Shown in pieces: positions 55,488 to 62,557 of a DNA stretch of 64,000 bases. Origin of the DNA: a virus. The first letter of the stretch is position 1, and each line of letters starts with the position of its first letter. The position numbers were made by a program, and so were the translations under genes. The notes beneath the pieces are model-generated. The model had not been told where the DNA came from. It was given only the letters and a program-made list of their open reading frames with translations, and did no database searches. The stretch is from positions 1-64,000 of IMG/VR virus record IMGVR_UViG_3300043410_000638; one strand, written 5' to 3'.

Positions 55488-55957
55488 TTGTTACGCTCCA
55501 CAGGGTTAAATGAGTGCAGTTTAGCTTTAGCTGCAATTCTAGCCTGTATCGCTTCTTCTTTAGTCAGAAAGAAACCCAGTACTATGCGCTCTCCATCGAC
55601 ATCTATTCTTGCTTCCCATCGACGGCTTTGCTTTTTGTAAGTGACACCGACATGCCCCGATGTGTTATCAGTGCGTAGCTTTCTGTTCTGTGCATTTTGC
55701 GCATGGGTTGCTAGCCTAAGATTCTCTATCCTATTATCGTTTCGCACTCCGTTTATATGGTCTATTTGCATTCCATGTGGGATTGGGCCAAATTTATATT
55801 CCCAAATTACACGATGCGCGCAATAGGTTCGGCCATTAAGCTTTATATGCACATAGCCGTTGTCTTTAGCGCGGCCTCCGCACTCTATTAGCCTATGAAT
55901 CGTTCCTTTTTCCGGGTCGATGATAAGGCCTAATGCTTCGTAATCGAGAGGTTTCAT
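55484..55957 (-). CDS. HNH-AP2 homing endonuclease, 157 aa
   Basis: HNH_3 core GMQIDHINGVRNDNRIENLR (about residues 62-81) after AHRVIWEYKFG; C-terminal AP2-like TSGHVGVTYKKQSRRWEARI then GFFLTKEEAIQARIAAKAKL. Exactly between DNA polymerase and exonuclease genes: its ATG overlaps the polymerase TGA and its TGA overlaps the exonuclease ATG (both ATGA). Flanking these replication genes is typical of phage homing nucleases. A/T-rich composition. Confidence 0.85.
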   Translation of the reverse strand: MKPLDYEALGLIIDPEKGTIHRLIECGGRAKDNGYVHIKLNGRTYCAHRVIWEYKFGPIPHGMQIDHINGVRNDNRIENLRLATHAQNAQNRKLRTDNTSGHVGVTYKKQSRRWEARIDVDGERIVLGFFLTKEEAIQARIAAKAKLHSFNPVERNK

Positions 55958-57801
55958 CCTAAGAAAGCCTCCAGCTTTTTCATCTTGAAAGCGAGACTCT
56001 GACCGGCTCCGATCTCTGCGTCAAGGGGTAAGCCCGGCGCCCACTCAGGCTCTCTTTTTAATTCCTCGATGATGAACTTAGCGACCTTATTCACGATCTG
56101 ATCCGGCACCACACAGTAGAGCGCGTCATGGATAGTCAGGGCTACCGGAATGCGCTTATGGACTCGCACCATGGACTCACCCATCACACACCGCGCCAAT
56201 GCTTGAATGGCATTCTGATAGCACTTGGGCCCGTGGATCTTGATGCGTTCCTTACGCTGCGCGTAGGTCCATTCTTTCTTCCCGGCCTCGTTAGTGCCTA
56301 ACTGCAGGTCAGGATATTGCAGGAACATCTCGGAGGGTAACTGAATCCCTGCTTTACCCATTACCTCAAGCTTGGGGTGCACCCCGAACATGTACGCCAT
56401 GTTGTTGAGGATCGCCCGCAGGGCAGTCTCACCATGGCTCCACGACTCAACGACTTTGGTATAGTCGCTACGGTAGAAGTCCACAATACGCTTGGCTTCC
56501 TTCTCACCAATATCCTTACCGGACATCAGTTTGATCTGGTTGCGAAGCTTTTTGTGGCCCGTGCCATAAATCAGTGAGAGCTGTGAGGTCTTACCAATGA
56601 ACCGCTGGTCATCATCGACATCATCGTAGTCGACACCAAACACGTCTGAGGCAAAGTCTTTATAGAGGTCAACGCCATCAGCCAAGAGCTTCAGTTTATC
56701 CATCTGGCCGGCAAAGTAGAGACCCACCCGCAGCTCGATGTTGGATAAGTCGGCGCCTACAATCTTCCAACCTTCAGGGGCAATGATGGCTTCCTTGAGC
56801 TTAGATCCTCGTGGGAGGTTCTGAAGATTGGTCTTGTCTGTGGCCGCCCAGCGCCCGGTCATAGCACCATAGTATTTCAGCGGGACAGGCAACTTACCGA
56901 ACCTTTCAGAGAGATCGATGAACCGCTCGGTGCGGGTCTCTTCCAGTGTAGATTTCACACCCAGCCGCGCCGCCACCAGTGCTTGCACATTGGGGTCTTC
57001 ATGGTCGAGCAGGGCTTTCATCCCTTCATCTGACTTGGCAAAGGCAAAGGTCTCTTTCCCAGTGCGGGCACTCACCTTCATCGGCGGCTCCACCCCAAGG
57101 TTAAGCAGCGCCTCGGCAAACTTCGGGTTGGACATGAGTTCTGACTTGTCGGCTGTCACCCGGGCCATCAGCTCTTCCTTCTTCTCCTTAACCTCGTGGA
57201 GGTGATCTTTCAGGACGAAGGGGTCCAGATACATACGCGGCTGCGTGTGCATCCTTAAAGTCATGTCGATTAATTTAATCTCCGACTTATTAAAGCAGGG
57301 GGCCATGCGTTTAAATATCTCATAAGTGAGATCCACGTCATTGGCGCAGTAGAGCATATAGGCTTCTATCTCTTCCCGGCGGAACTGCAGCCTGCGCTTA
57401 CCCAGCGCATTCATCACCTCGGTACCTTTTTCACCGACACCGTAGAAGTTGGACAGCTTAGCCAGAGACCCGCCGACCTCAGTGCCGTGAATGGCCCGGG
57501 CCATCGATAGCGTGTCCAGCAAAAGCTTGGGGTGAATATTGAAGCGGTATGCCAGAATCGTGGCATCGAACAGCGCGTTGTGCGCCAGCGCCCACGAATT
57601 TTCCCAGTCATACTGGGCAAGGAAGGCAGCCGTCTGATTGCGAGGACCAGTAAATGTGGTTGTTTCACCGTCATTGACCTTGACGCCTACCCCGATCGTT
57701 TCGTACCGGGGATCGTTCACATAGGCTTCTGTGGACATCTTCGAGAGTGAATAGTCCTTATCATAGAAAGTTTCAAAATCAACTGTGATGATGTCTGGCA
57801 T
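55954..57801 (-). CDS. Family A DNA polymerase with 3'-5' exonuclease, 615 aa
   Basis: Exonuclease: TVDFETF (DxE, residues 6-12), AHNALFDATIL and YCANDVDLT (DEDDy type). Polymerase: motif A GADLSNIELRVGL (near 349), motif B RFIGKTSQLSLIYGTG (near 399), motif C LTIHDALYCV (near 557). Two points are unusual: at the position equal to E. coli Pol I Phe762 the residue is Leu, and motif C is HDA instead of HDE. The enzyme should replicate the phage genome. Length is normal for phage PolA without a 5' nuclease. Gene ends in an ATGA overlap with the HNH gene. Confidence 0.92.
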   Translation of the reverse strand: MPDIITVDFETFYDKDYSLSKMSTEAYVNDPRYETIGVGVKVNDGETTTFTGPRNQTAAFLAQYDWENSWALAHNALFDATILAYRFNIHPKLLLDTLSMARAIHGTEVGGSLAKLSNFYGVGEKGTEVMNALGKRRLQFRREEIEAYMLYCANDVDLTYEIFKRMAPCFNKSEIKLIDMTLRMHTQPRMYLDPFVLKDHLHEVKEKKEELMARVTADKSELMSNPKFAEALLNLGVEPPMKVSARTGKETFAFAKSDEGMKALLDHEDPNVQALVAARLGVKSTLEETRTERFIDLSERFGKLPVPLKYYGAMTGRWAATDKTNLQNLPRGSKLKEAIIAPEGWKIVGADLSNIELRVGLYFAGQMDKLKLLADGVDLYKDFASDVFGVDYDDVDDDQRFIGKTSQLSLIYGTGHKKLRNQIKLMSGKDIGEKEAKRIVDFYRSDYTKVVESWSHGETALRAILNNMAYMFGVHPKLEVMGKAGIQLPSEMFLQYPDLQLGTNEAGKKEWTYAQRKERIKIHGPKCYQNAIQALARCVMGESMVRVHKRIPVALTIHDALYCVVPDQIVNKVAKFIIEELKREPEWAPGLPLDAEIGAGQSLAFKMKKLEAFLG

Positions 57802-58096
57802 CGGATTGGATCTCGTTCAAGAGTTGCCGGAGGTCAGACAGATTGGCCTCATTGATCGTGAGCGCATATCCACCTGCATCCTTGATTCGTCGTATCTCTC
57901 GCTGTTGAAGCAAGGTAGGCGCATTATCCCCTGCCTTCGTTTCGATGGCAATTAGGAACCCAAGGAAGCAGCAAATAAAATCTGGCACTCCTGACCGACC
58001 GTAGCCATGCGTTGCAGGCATGAAGAACCAAACCCCGTATTCTTCAAGGGTCTTCTTAACATCCGCCTTGACGGCGCCTTCAGGAGTCTTGGCCAT
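57779..58096 (-). CDS. VRR-NUC domain nuclease, 105 aa
   Basis: Single-domain PD-(D/E)XK nuclease: GVWFFMPATHGYGRSGVPDF, ICCFLGFLIAIETKAG with the Asp of VPDF and Glu-x-Lys of ETKAG, then TLLQQREIRRIKDAGGYALT. This matches VRR-NUC (Holliday-junction or flap endonuclease-like) proteins of phages. Start MAKTPEG at 58096; its end overlaps the polymerase start by 23 bases. Probably resolves branched DNA in replication or before packaging. Confidence 0.85.
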   Translation of the reverse strand: MAKTPEGAVKADVKKTLEEYGVWFFMPATHGYGRSGVPDFICCFLGFLIAIETKAGDNAPTLLQQREIRRIKDAGGYALTINEANLSDLRQLLNEIQSDARHHHS

Positions 58097-58277
58097 GTTC
58101 TGTCTCCGCACGTTCGTCGATGATTTTGAAAATCACTTGTGGGTCCATATTGAACTCTTTACCTAGAGTCACGAACGCGCTCATGCGAGATGTTGGCTTC
58201 ATCAAGAGTTTTCCGAGTTTGTAGTGGAATAGCCCATTACGATAGACATTTGTCTGTTTCCATTCTTCCTTAGTCAT
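58080..58277 (-). CDS. Small hypothetical protein, 65 aa
   Basis: MTKEEWKQTNVYRNGLFHYK, then LGKLLMKPTSRMSAFVTLGK and a helical end with RAETEHGQDS. Possibly a small helix-turn-helix fragment, but no clear motif. ATG overlaps the preceding stop (ATGA), and its end overlaps the VRR-NUC gene by 17 bases. Unknown function. Confidence 0.6.
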   Translation of the reverse strand: MTKEEWKQTNVYRNGLFHYKLGKLLMKPTSRMSAFVTLGKEFNMDPQVIFKIIDERAETEHGQDS

Positions 58278-58444
58278 TCTTCCTCCATAAGAGTCATCTG
58301 CTCTTTGTACTCCAGATGCAAATCATCGATCATTTGATCGACCACGTCGGCTCGGATATATTGCACTTCCTCGATGAATTCGGACTTCTCTTCCAGATCC
58401 TCGGCCAACCCCGGGTCAACCCAGATTGTTCTTGGTGCGTTCAT
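58274..58444 (-). CDS. Small acidic protein, 56 aa
   Basis: MNAPRTIWVDPGLAEDLEEK, then SEFIEEVQYIRADVVDQMID and a helical tail ending MTLMEEE. ATG 58444 follows GGAGGGAAA; both ends overlap neighbours as ATGA. The IWVDP...V-YIRADLV pattern resembles phage proteins annotated as hypothetical that precede polymerase genes. Acidic and helical. Confidence 0.6.
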   Translation of the reverse strand: MNAPRTIWVDPGLAEDLEEKSEFIEEVQYIRADVVDQMIDDLHLEYKEQMTLMEEE

Positions 58445-58779
58445 TTTCCCTCCCTCACTTTCCTAGTCCTGTAATACCGGCTCCGTTCGATACCGGCAGT
58501 CCTTAAAGCATCGGCAACTTTTACTCCATCATTAATTAGCGAACAGGCTTTGGTGTATGCCATCTCAAACTTAGGGTCTGGTGTATAGGGTCCGGGGCCA
58601 AAGTTGGCACTGCAATAGGGAGACTTCAACCCCAGTATGCTTACCCTACGCCTGATCGAATTGCTCGTTCTTGAATACCCTGCCAACTGCAGTTTCACCA
58701 TCGCGCCGGGGAGCCCTTCCTTGGGGTACCACTCTCTAAGAATGTCATCCTCCTTCTTTGTGTAGGCATAGCCTGTCAT
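58441..58779 (-). CDS. SANT/Myb-like DNA-binding protein, 112 aa
   Basis: Begins MTGYAYTKKEDDILREWYPK with a Myb/SANT-like helix pattern (Y-K-ED-IL--WYP--G-----L--YSRTSNSIRRR--ILGL). The second half, AYTKACSLINDGVKVADALR then TAGIERSRYYRTRK, looks like another helix-turn-helix. Two DNA-binding segments suggest a transcription regulator or recombination accessory factor. ATG 58779 has GGAGAAGAACAC upstream. Confidence 0.6.
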   Translation of the reverse strand: MTGYAYTKKEDDILREWYPKEGLPGAMVKLQLAGYSRTSNSIRRRVSILGLKSPYCSANFGPGPYTPDPKFEMAYTKACSLINDGVKVADALRTAGIERSRYYRTRKVREGK

Positions 58780-59003
58780 GTGTTCTTCTCCTTTAGGGCT
58801 TGCTCCACGAGTAGCATCAGGGTCCACTCTCCTCCGCTCAGGGGTCCGTAATCCTTAGATACTTCATCCCGTTCCTCGTCCGTCAGCCCTTGCCACTCGG
58901 CCTTTTTGTAAAGGGGAATCACATCATTTCCATTAGCTTTCGCCAGTGAAGCATCCAAGGTAACGGCTCCGGGGATCATCCATGCTATTGGTTTGTCATT
59001 CAT
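58776..59003 (-). CDS. Small hypothetical protein, 75 aa
   Basis: MNDKPIAWMIPGAVTLDASL, then NDVIPLYKKAEWQGLTDEER and a C-terminal LMLLVEQALKEKNT. Phage proteins with KP-AWM--G are common near early genes; role unknown. The EQALKEKNT tail is also in the upstream 131-residue protein, with the DNA partly conserved, so the tail may come from duplication. ATG 59003 fits AGGAGG better than 59006. Confidence 0.6.
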   Translation of the reverse strand: MNDKPIAWMIPGAVTLDASLAKANGNDVIPLYKKAEWQGLTDEERDEVSKDYGPLSGGEWTLMLLVEQALKEKNT

Positions 59004-59391
59004 CATCCCCTCCTATCCCGTGGTGTTTTTCTGCGAAACGGACGCCGTTATAAAAAGCCCGCATAACTGACTCCCCGAAATACTCTTTATCTATCTCGTA
59101 CTGCTTCTCCATTTCCTCACTTGTCATCGGCTTTCTTGCTGGCTCGGGTCTGGTGTTCTTTTCTTTCAGTGCTTGCTCTATAGCTCTAGCAAAATAAGCA
59201 GGGTCTAATGCTTCGCTCCATAACGAAGCAACTTCGTGCATTTTCAGCCCTTGCCATGTTTTTGGCTTTGCTTCTGGCTTGGCGGCGAGGAAATTTTCAA
59301 TGTCATCGCATAACTCATTAGGGCCAACACATACATTAGCCCATCGCATTGCGCCCATTGCCTCCCTCAGCAATTCGTTTGCGGTACTCAT
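58996..59391 (-). CDS. Hypothetical protein, 131 aa
   Basis: MSTANELLREAMGAMRWANV, then FLAAKPEAKPKTWQGLKMHE, AIEQALKEKNTRPEPARKPM and a helical C-terminus ending GIGGDDE. Shares WQGL and EQALKEKNT with the following gene. Low-complexity Lys/Pro linkers in the middle suggest two small domains. Function unknown. Start overlaps the previous stop (ATGA). Confidence 0.6.
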   Translation of the reverse strand: MSTANELLREAMGAMRWANVCVGPNELCDDIENFLAAKPEAKPKTWQGLKMHEVASLWSEALDPAYFARAIEQALKEKNTRPEPARKPMTSEEMEKQYEIDKEYFGESVMRAFYNGVRFAEKHHGIGGDDE

Positions 59392-59642
59392 GGCTCACCT
59401 CTGGCTTTGGCTAGGGCGTCTAAAGCGGCCTGATGCCATTCAATTAAAACGCCTTGCGCTTCAATGTCAGTCGCTATCTGATGAAGAATCCAATAGAGAT
59501 CAGGCGCGGCGGCGATTAGGTGGGCGTCTTCGATATCAATGTAGCCTGTGACCTCTTCTCCGTTTGCTCCATCAACAGCCATTCGTCCGCTTTCGTAAGC
59601 CCCAATTTTCCAAGGCCCCGGCGTGAATTTTGTTTCGCTCAT
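59388..59642 (-). CDS. Small conserved phage protein, TPGPW family, 84 aa
   Basis: MSETKFTPGPWKIGAYESGR, then GYIDIEDAHLIAAAPDLYWI and a helical tail. The TPGPW...DA-LIAAAPDL pattern is one of the most frequent in phage early regions; no biochemical role is known to me. ATG 59642 overlaps the stop of the small membrane gene (TTATGAGC). Confidence 0.7.
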   Translation of the reverse strand: MSETKFTPGPWKIGAYESGRMAVDGANGEEVTGYIDIEDAHLIAAAPDLYWILHQIATDIEAQGVLIEWHQAALDALAKARGEP

Positions 59643-59755
59643 AACAACACCTGTTTTCCAACCCACAATACAAAAATAAGCGCCAAGCCAACTAAAACAA
59701 TAAACGCAAGCACAGCTAAACCAGTTTTGAGATCCTCAAGAACTTCTTTACTCAT
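59639..59755 (-). CDS. Single-pass membrane peptide, 38 aa
   Basis: MSKEVLEDLKTGLAVLAFIV, then LVGLALIFVLWVGKQVLL: a short cytoplasmic helix followed by a membrane helix. Located between two typical early genes, with overlaps on both sides (ATGA-type). Start ATG 59755 follows GGGGATGGA. Unknown function. Confidence 0.5.
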   Translation of the reverse strand: MSKEVLEDLKTGLAVLAFIVLVGLALIFVLWVGKQVLL

Positions 59756-60078
59756 TCCATCCCCCTGCCAATCTCAGCGGCGGCTCTAACGATGGCTCTA
59801 CGGGTTGCAATGAGGACGTTTTCAAAAGAGTCATCACCTGTGTTTTCTGTAATCCAGTTATCTTTTTTGCCTATCGGAACTTCAATGCAAACCGAATTAG
59901 GGCAGTCTGTCATTACATCCAACCTCAACTTCACAGCAAGGCGCAAAGCGTCACCATCGTCGGTTAGGGGGTTCCAAGGCACTTCATTGCCTAGCCAATA
60001 AGTTCCTTCAGCGTCAACAAATTCAAGTTCAATCCCCGCCGCTTTCGCCGCAAGTTCTAGGAGTTCTTTGTCGGTCAC
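59752..60078 (-). CDS. Conserved early phage protein, 108 aa
   Basis: GTG start at 60078, overlapping the previous TGA (GTGA). VTDKELLELAAKAAGIELEF, then GTYWLGNEVPWNPLTDDGDA, LRLAVKLRLDVMTDC and a C-terminal ATRRAIVRAAAEIGRGME. The LL-LAAKAAG...WNPL-DDGDALRLAV--- pattern is a widespread phage family of unknown function. Preceded by GGGGGAAAA as ribosome-binding site. Confidence 0.7.
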   Translation of the reverse strand: MTDKELLELAAKAAGIELEFVDAEGTYWLGNEVPWNPLTDDGDALRLAVKLRLDVMTDCPNSVCIEVPIGKKDNWITENTGDDSFENVLIATRRAIVRAAAEIGRGME

Positions 60079-60278
60079 TTTTCCCCCAGCGGAACATCCC
60101 GCCATTCGGTTTCTTTTGAATTTATGTCAGCCCATAACTGTTGCAGAACTCGCACTTTGGTCGCGGTATGCTCATCTATCGAAACCGATCGCTTAACGAA
60201 CCTGAGCATCATGGTCGGCTGAAATATCTTGCCTCGAAAGATCGTGGCTCCGGCTGTTATGTCGATGTTGTTTTCCAT
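60075..60278 (-). CDS. Small protein with EWRDVP tail, 67 aa
   Basis: MENNIDITAGATIFRGKIFQ then PTMMLRFVKRSVSI and the tail KVRVLQQLWADINSKETEWR-DVPLGEK. The tail VLQQLW...EWR-VP is shared with the proteins at 61777 and 61953, and the middle PTMMLRFVKR parallels PTMELRFMDR of 61777. ATG 60278 has GGAGG seven bases upstream. Small module of unknown role, perhaps a protein-contact tag. Confidence 0.6.
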   Translation of the reverse strand: MENNIDITAGATIFRGKIFQPTMMLRFVKRSVSIDEHTATKVRVLQQLWADINSKETEWRDVPLGEK

Positions 60279-60544
60279 CACTTTTCCTCCAACGCTTTCA
60301 GCGCGGTTTTTGCCGTTATAACTTTTTCCATAATTTCAACAGGATCATCCTGACAGGACAGCAATCCCTCCAACGCCTCAACCAACCCATCCAATAGGTC
60401 TGCGCGGATGTAGGCGATATCGTCTTTGTGAATCTGGTCTTCACACCAAGTAACTTCTCCAAGCTCAGAAAATGAGCATTCGCCATTGCATCCAGCGTCC
60501 TCGCATCCTGTTTGAAGCCATATCTTCTTCGGTGCTTCGTTCAC
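60278..60544 (-). CDS. Small Cys-containing early protein, 88 aa
   Basis: GTG 60544 (GGAGGAG upstream, GTGA overlap with the previous gene). VNEAPKKIWLQTGCEDAGCN, then GECSFSELGEVTWCEDQIHK and IAYIRADLLDGLVEALEGLL. The PK-I-LQ...EVTWCEDQI...YIRAD pattern is a common phage family. Four Cys residues in the first half could bind metal. Function unknown. Confidence 0.65.
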   Translation of the reverse strand: MNEAPKKIWLQTGCEDAGCNGECSFSELGEVTWCEDQIHKDDIAYIRADLLDGLVEALEGLLSCQDDPVEIMEKVITAKTALKALEEK

Positions 60545-61110
60545 ACGCTCCTCCACGGAGTGATCCGATACATAAAGCAGGATCGGCCCTGTTGCACATC
60601 ATCGAGCTTCCAACCAAAGCGATAGAACGAGTAGTGCTTATCTGTCCAGTAGAAAGAGAATGAGTAGGACCACCAAGGGAATGAAGACAGGCGCTCAATC
60701 TTGAGCTTTCCAAACGTCCACACTCTGCGGTTGAACTTCTTCTCACCACAACCAATCAGCCATCGGCTGACGTTCGTTACCGGGTTACGCCATGTGACCC
60801 ACTGCCACCTTCTAGCGAAAGTTCTTTCGTTGCCCTTCTGTGAATTGACCACGCTCTTCGCCGTAGCTATAGGATCAGGACTACTCATAACCCACGGATT
60901 GCAGATGCCAACCCAATTCAGATTCATGTAATCAATCGTCCCGTTGATCCCGGCATTGCTGTCCCAGAACCACCAAGGGAACCGCATGTGTTCTGCACTT
61001 CGGCTCTTACCGACAAGGCCAAGCCATGTCACGAGGAAACCCAACAGATAGAAAGGAATCCATACACCAACCCACAGCAGGGTGCTGATAAGCCATGCAA
61101 AAATAATCAT
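60541..61110 (-). CDS. Conserved phage membrane protein, 189 aa
   Basis: N-terminal two hydrophobic segments (MIIFAWLISTLLWVGVWIPF, YLLGFLVTWLGLVG), then a large Trp/Arg/Phe-rich domain with FPWWFWDSNAGINGTIDYMN, RRWQWVTWRNPVTNVSRWLI and SSFPWWSYSFSFYW. I remember this family well from tailed-phage genomes; its role is unknown. The aromatic C-terminal domain would sit at the membrane surface. Start and stop overlap neighbours. Confidence 0.75.
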   Translation of the reverse strand: MIIFAWLISTLLWVGVWIPFYLLGFLVTWLGLVGKSRSAEHMRFPWWFWDSNAGINGTIDYMNLNWVGICNPWVMSSPDPIATAKSVVNSQKGNERTFARRWQWVTWRNPVTNVSRWLIGCGEKKFNRRVWTFGKLKIERLSSFPWWSYSFSFYWTDKHYSFYRFGWKLDDVQQGRSCFMYRITPWRSV

Positions 61111-61337
61111 TGTCCTACCTCCACAACATTCTCTTTCTTAATGCACAGCCGTTCGCTGTGGGAAGTCTTGCCTACCATCGTGCTGTACTTACTCGGTACG
61201 CCTCCGGCTTGTTCGCACTTCGCCGCCCAGATAGCTTCGTACTCAGCACTCAACGCCGCGAGGTATAGCCCACCACCGATGATGAGCACAGTGGTTACCA
61301 CAAACACCAGAAACATCTTCGCTTCAAAGCTATCCAT
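61107..61337 (-). CDS. Small membrane-anchored protein with Cys pair, 76 aa
   Basis: MDSFEAKMFLVFVVTTVLII then GGGLYLAALSAEYEAIWAAK: one N-terminal membrane helix, then a small domain CEQAGGVPSKYSTMVGKTSH with a second Cys (RLCIKKEN). Two Cys in what would be the periplasmic part could form a disulfide. GGGAGGCGAAAC precedes the ATG. Unknown role, possibly in lysis control or superinfection. Confidence 0.6.
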   Translation of the reverse strand: MDSFEAKMFLVFVVTTVLIIGGGLYLAALSAEYEAIWAAKCEQAGGVPSKYSTMVGKTSHSERLCIKKENVVEVGQ

Positions 61338-61554
61338 GTTTCGCCTCCCATGCTTGTTGTTCTTGTGTCTTGCTGTTGTGCTGCACCCGGAGGGTGACGT
61401 AGCTGGCGCACTCGAGCCCTGTTAACGCAACTTCACCTTCATCGATAGCACCCAGATGAGTTTGTGCTTTAGCCAGCCGAGTCCAGAGTTTGGTACCCAT
61501 CGGGTCGAACCCGATGATGAGGTAGTTACCTTCTGCATACTTAGAGCGAGTCAT
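61330..61554 (-). CDS. Small hypothetical protein, 74 aa
   Basis: MTRSKYAEGNYLIIGFDPMG, then TKLWTRLAKAQTHLGAIDEG and VALTGLECASYVTLRVQHNS. Mixed alpha/beta; no motif recognised. GGGGGAAGG lies directly before the ATG. Overlaps its neighbours at both ends. Confidence 0.55.
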   Translation of the reverse strand: MTRSKYAEGNYLIIGFDPMGTKLWTRLAKAQTHLGAIDEGEVALTGLECASYVTLRVQHNSKTQEQQAWEAKHG

Positions 61555-61780
61555 CCTTCCCCCGGACCCATTCAAGTTTAGGATCTATCAAACTTACGGT
61601 AACCATGTGCCCTCCCCATGTTCTCTTATGCTCTTCTACAAAATCAAATGCTTTGACTGCGTCTGGGAATGGGCCGTAACAATCGTACCCATCATGGATG
61701 CTCCCACTCAGTACAACATACCCACTGCATTTGTATCGCCAGCCTTCGTTTAAGGCATATATTACGGGCTCTTCGCTCAT
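61541..61780 (-). CDS. Small hypothetical protein, 79 aa
   Basis: MSEEPVIYALNEGWRYKCSG, YVVLSGSIHDGYDCYGPFPD and a helical end with FVEEHKRTWGGHM. The ATG at 61780 follows CGGAGGAGAG; the same GGAGGAG-n-GATGAGYGAAGAG start region is found for the upstream gene at 61950, hinting at duplicated start sequences. No known function. Confidence 0.55.
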   Translation of the reverse strand: MSEEPVIYALNEGWRYKCSGYVVLSGSIHDGYDCYGPFPDAVKAFDFVEEHKRTWGGHMVTVSLIDPKLEWVRGKDDSL

Positions 61781-61950
61781 CTCTCCTCCGTATATGTTAG
61801 CGCGTTGCGCCACTCCACTTTGAATGGATTGTTAGCGGTTCCCTTTCCTGAGACCCACTTTTGTTGGAGTAGCTTCGTTAGGGTTAAACCCACGTATCTG
61901 TCCATAAACCGCAGTTCCATTGTTGGCTCCCAACCATTCTCTTCACTCAT
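61777..61950 (-). CDS. Small protein related to the EWRDVP-tail family, 57 aa
   Basis: MSEENGWEPTMELRFMDRYV then GLTLTKLLQQKWVSGKGTAN and FKVEWRNALTYTEER. It parallels the 60075 protein (PTM-LRF--R...LQQ-W...EWR). ATG 61950 has GGAGGAGTAAAG upstream and overlaps the following gene. Confidence 0.55.
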   Translation of the reverse strand: MSEENGWEPTMELRFMDRYVGLTLTKLLQQKWVSGKGTANNPFKVEWRNALTYTEER

Positions 61951-61952
61951 CT

Positions 61953-62324
61953 TTACTCCTCCACTACCGGCACAGCGCGCCATTCATACTCGGGTTTCAG
62001 CTTGTTCACGTATAACTGCTGCAGGACGCGCCTCGGGAAAGTCTCTTGTGTCTCTAGCCACCTAAAGCTACAACAGGCGCTTGGCTTCCATATAGCGAGT
62101 TCGGGTTCTTCGTACATGAAGAGATCAAATTCACTAGGATTAAGGATGGCAATATGGACTCCGTCCTCATACCAACTGCAGGGGATAGCAACCCCATCTA
62201 CCACACCAAACAATTCCTGCGATCTATGCGTCCCTTTAAACTTCACCAACTGCGTGACCTCACGGCCATCTCGGGTGACTACCTTCTCACCGCGCAACGC
62301 GGCTTCTAAGTTGAATGGTTTCAT
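61953..62324 (-). CDS. Conserved early phage protein with VLQQLY...EWRAVP tail, 123 aa
   Basis: MKPFNLEAALRGEKVVTRDG then REVTQLVKFKGTHRSQELFG, a known-looking phage N-terminal domain (MKPFNLE-AL-G--VVTRDG--V). The C-terminal tail FPRRVLQQLYVNKLKPEYEW-RAVPVVEE is shared with the small proteins at 60075 and 61777. ATG 62324 follows AGGAGGACGA. Function unknown. Confidence 0.65.
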   Translation of the reverse strand: MKPFNLEAALRGEKVVTRDGREVTQLVKFKGTHRSQELFGVVDGVAIPCSWYEDGVHIAILNPSEFDLFMYEEPELAIWKPSACCSFRWLETQETFPRRVLQQLYVNKLKPEYEWRAVPVVEE

Positions 62325-62557
62325 TCGTCCTCCTTGACTACCGTATACCCTCTGGCAGTCAGCCAATGTATGTGGTTGAGTATTTTCTGGTTCTCCACTT
62401 TTGCTATAGCATCCATGAAGATCTGCATTACGATCTCTCGTTTCTCTTCTGGTATATCTAAATCCCAGATGTCTTCGTCATTAAGCTCTAGGTCTTCGAT
62501 TATTAAATTGATGCCGACTTGCAAAGCGTTTCCAGCAGTAGACCTTGGATGTATCAT
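62321..62557 (-). CDS. Small acidic hypothetical protein, 78 aa
   Basis: MIHPRSTAGNALQVGINLII, then EDLELNDEDIWDLDIPEEKR and a helical tail with TARGYTVVKEDE. Acidic and helical. No family recognised. It overlaps the upstream zinc-knuckle gene and the following gene by four bases each. Confidence 0.55.
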   Translation of the reverse strand: MIHPRSTAGNALQVGINLIIEDLELNDEDIWDLDIPEEKREIVMQIFMDAIAKVENQKILNHIHWLTARGYTVVKEDE

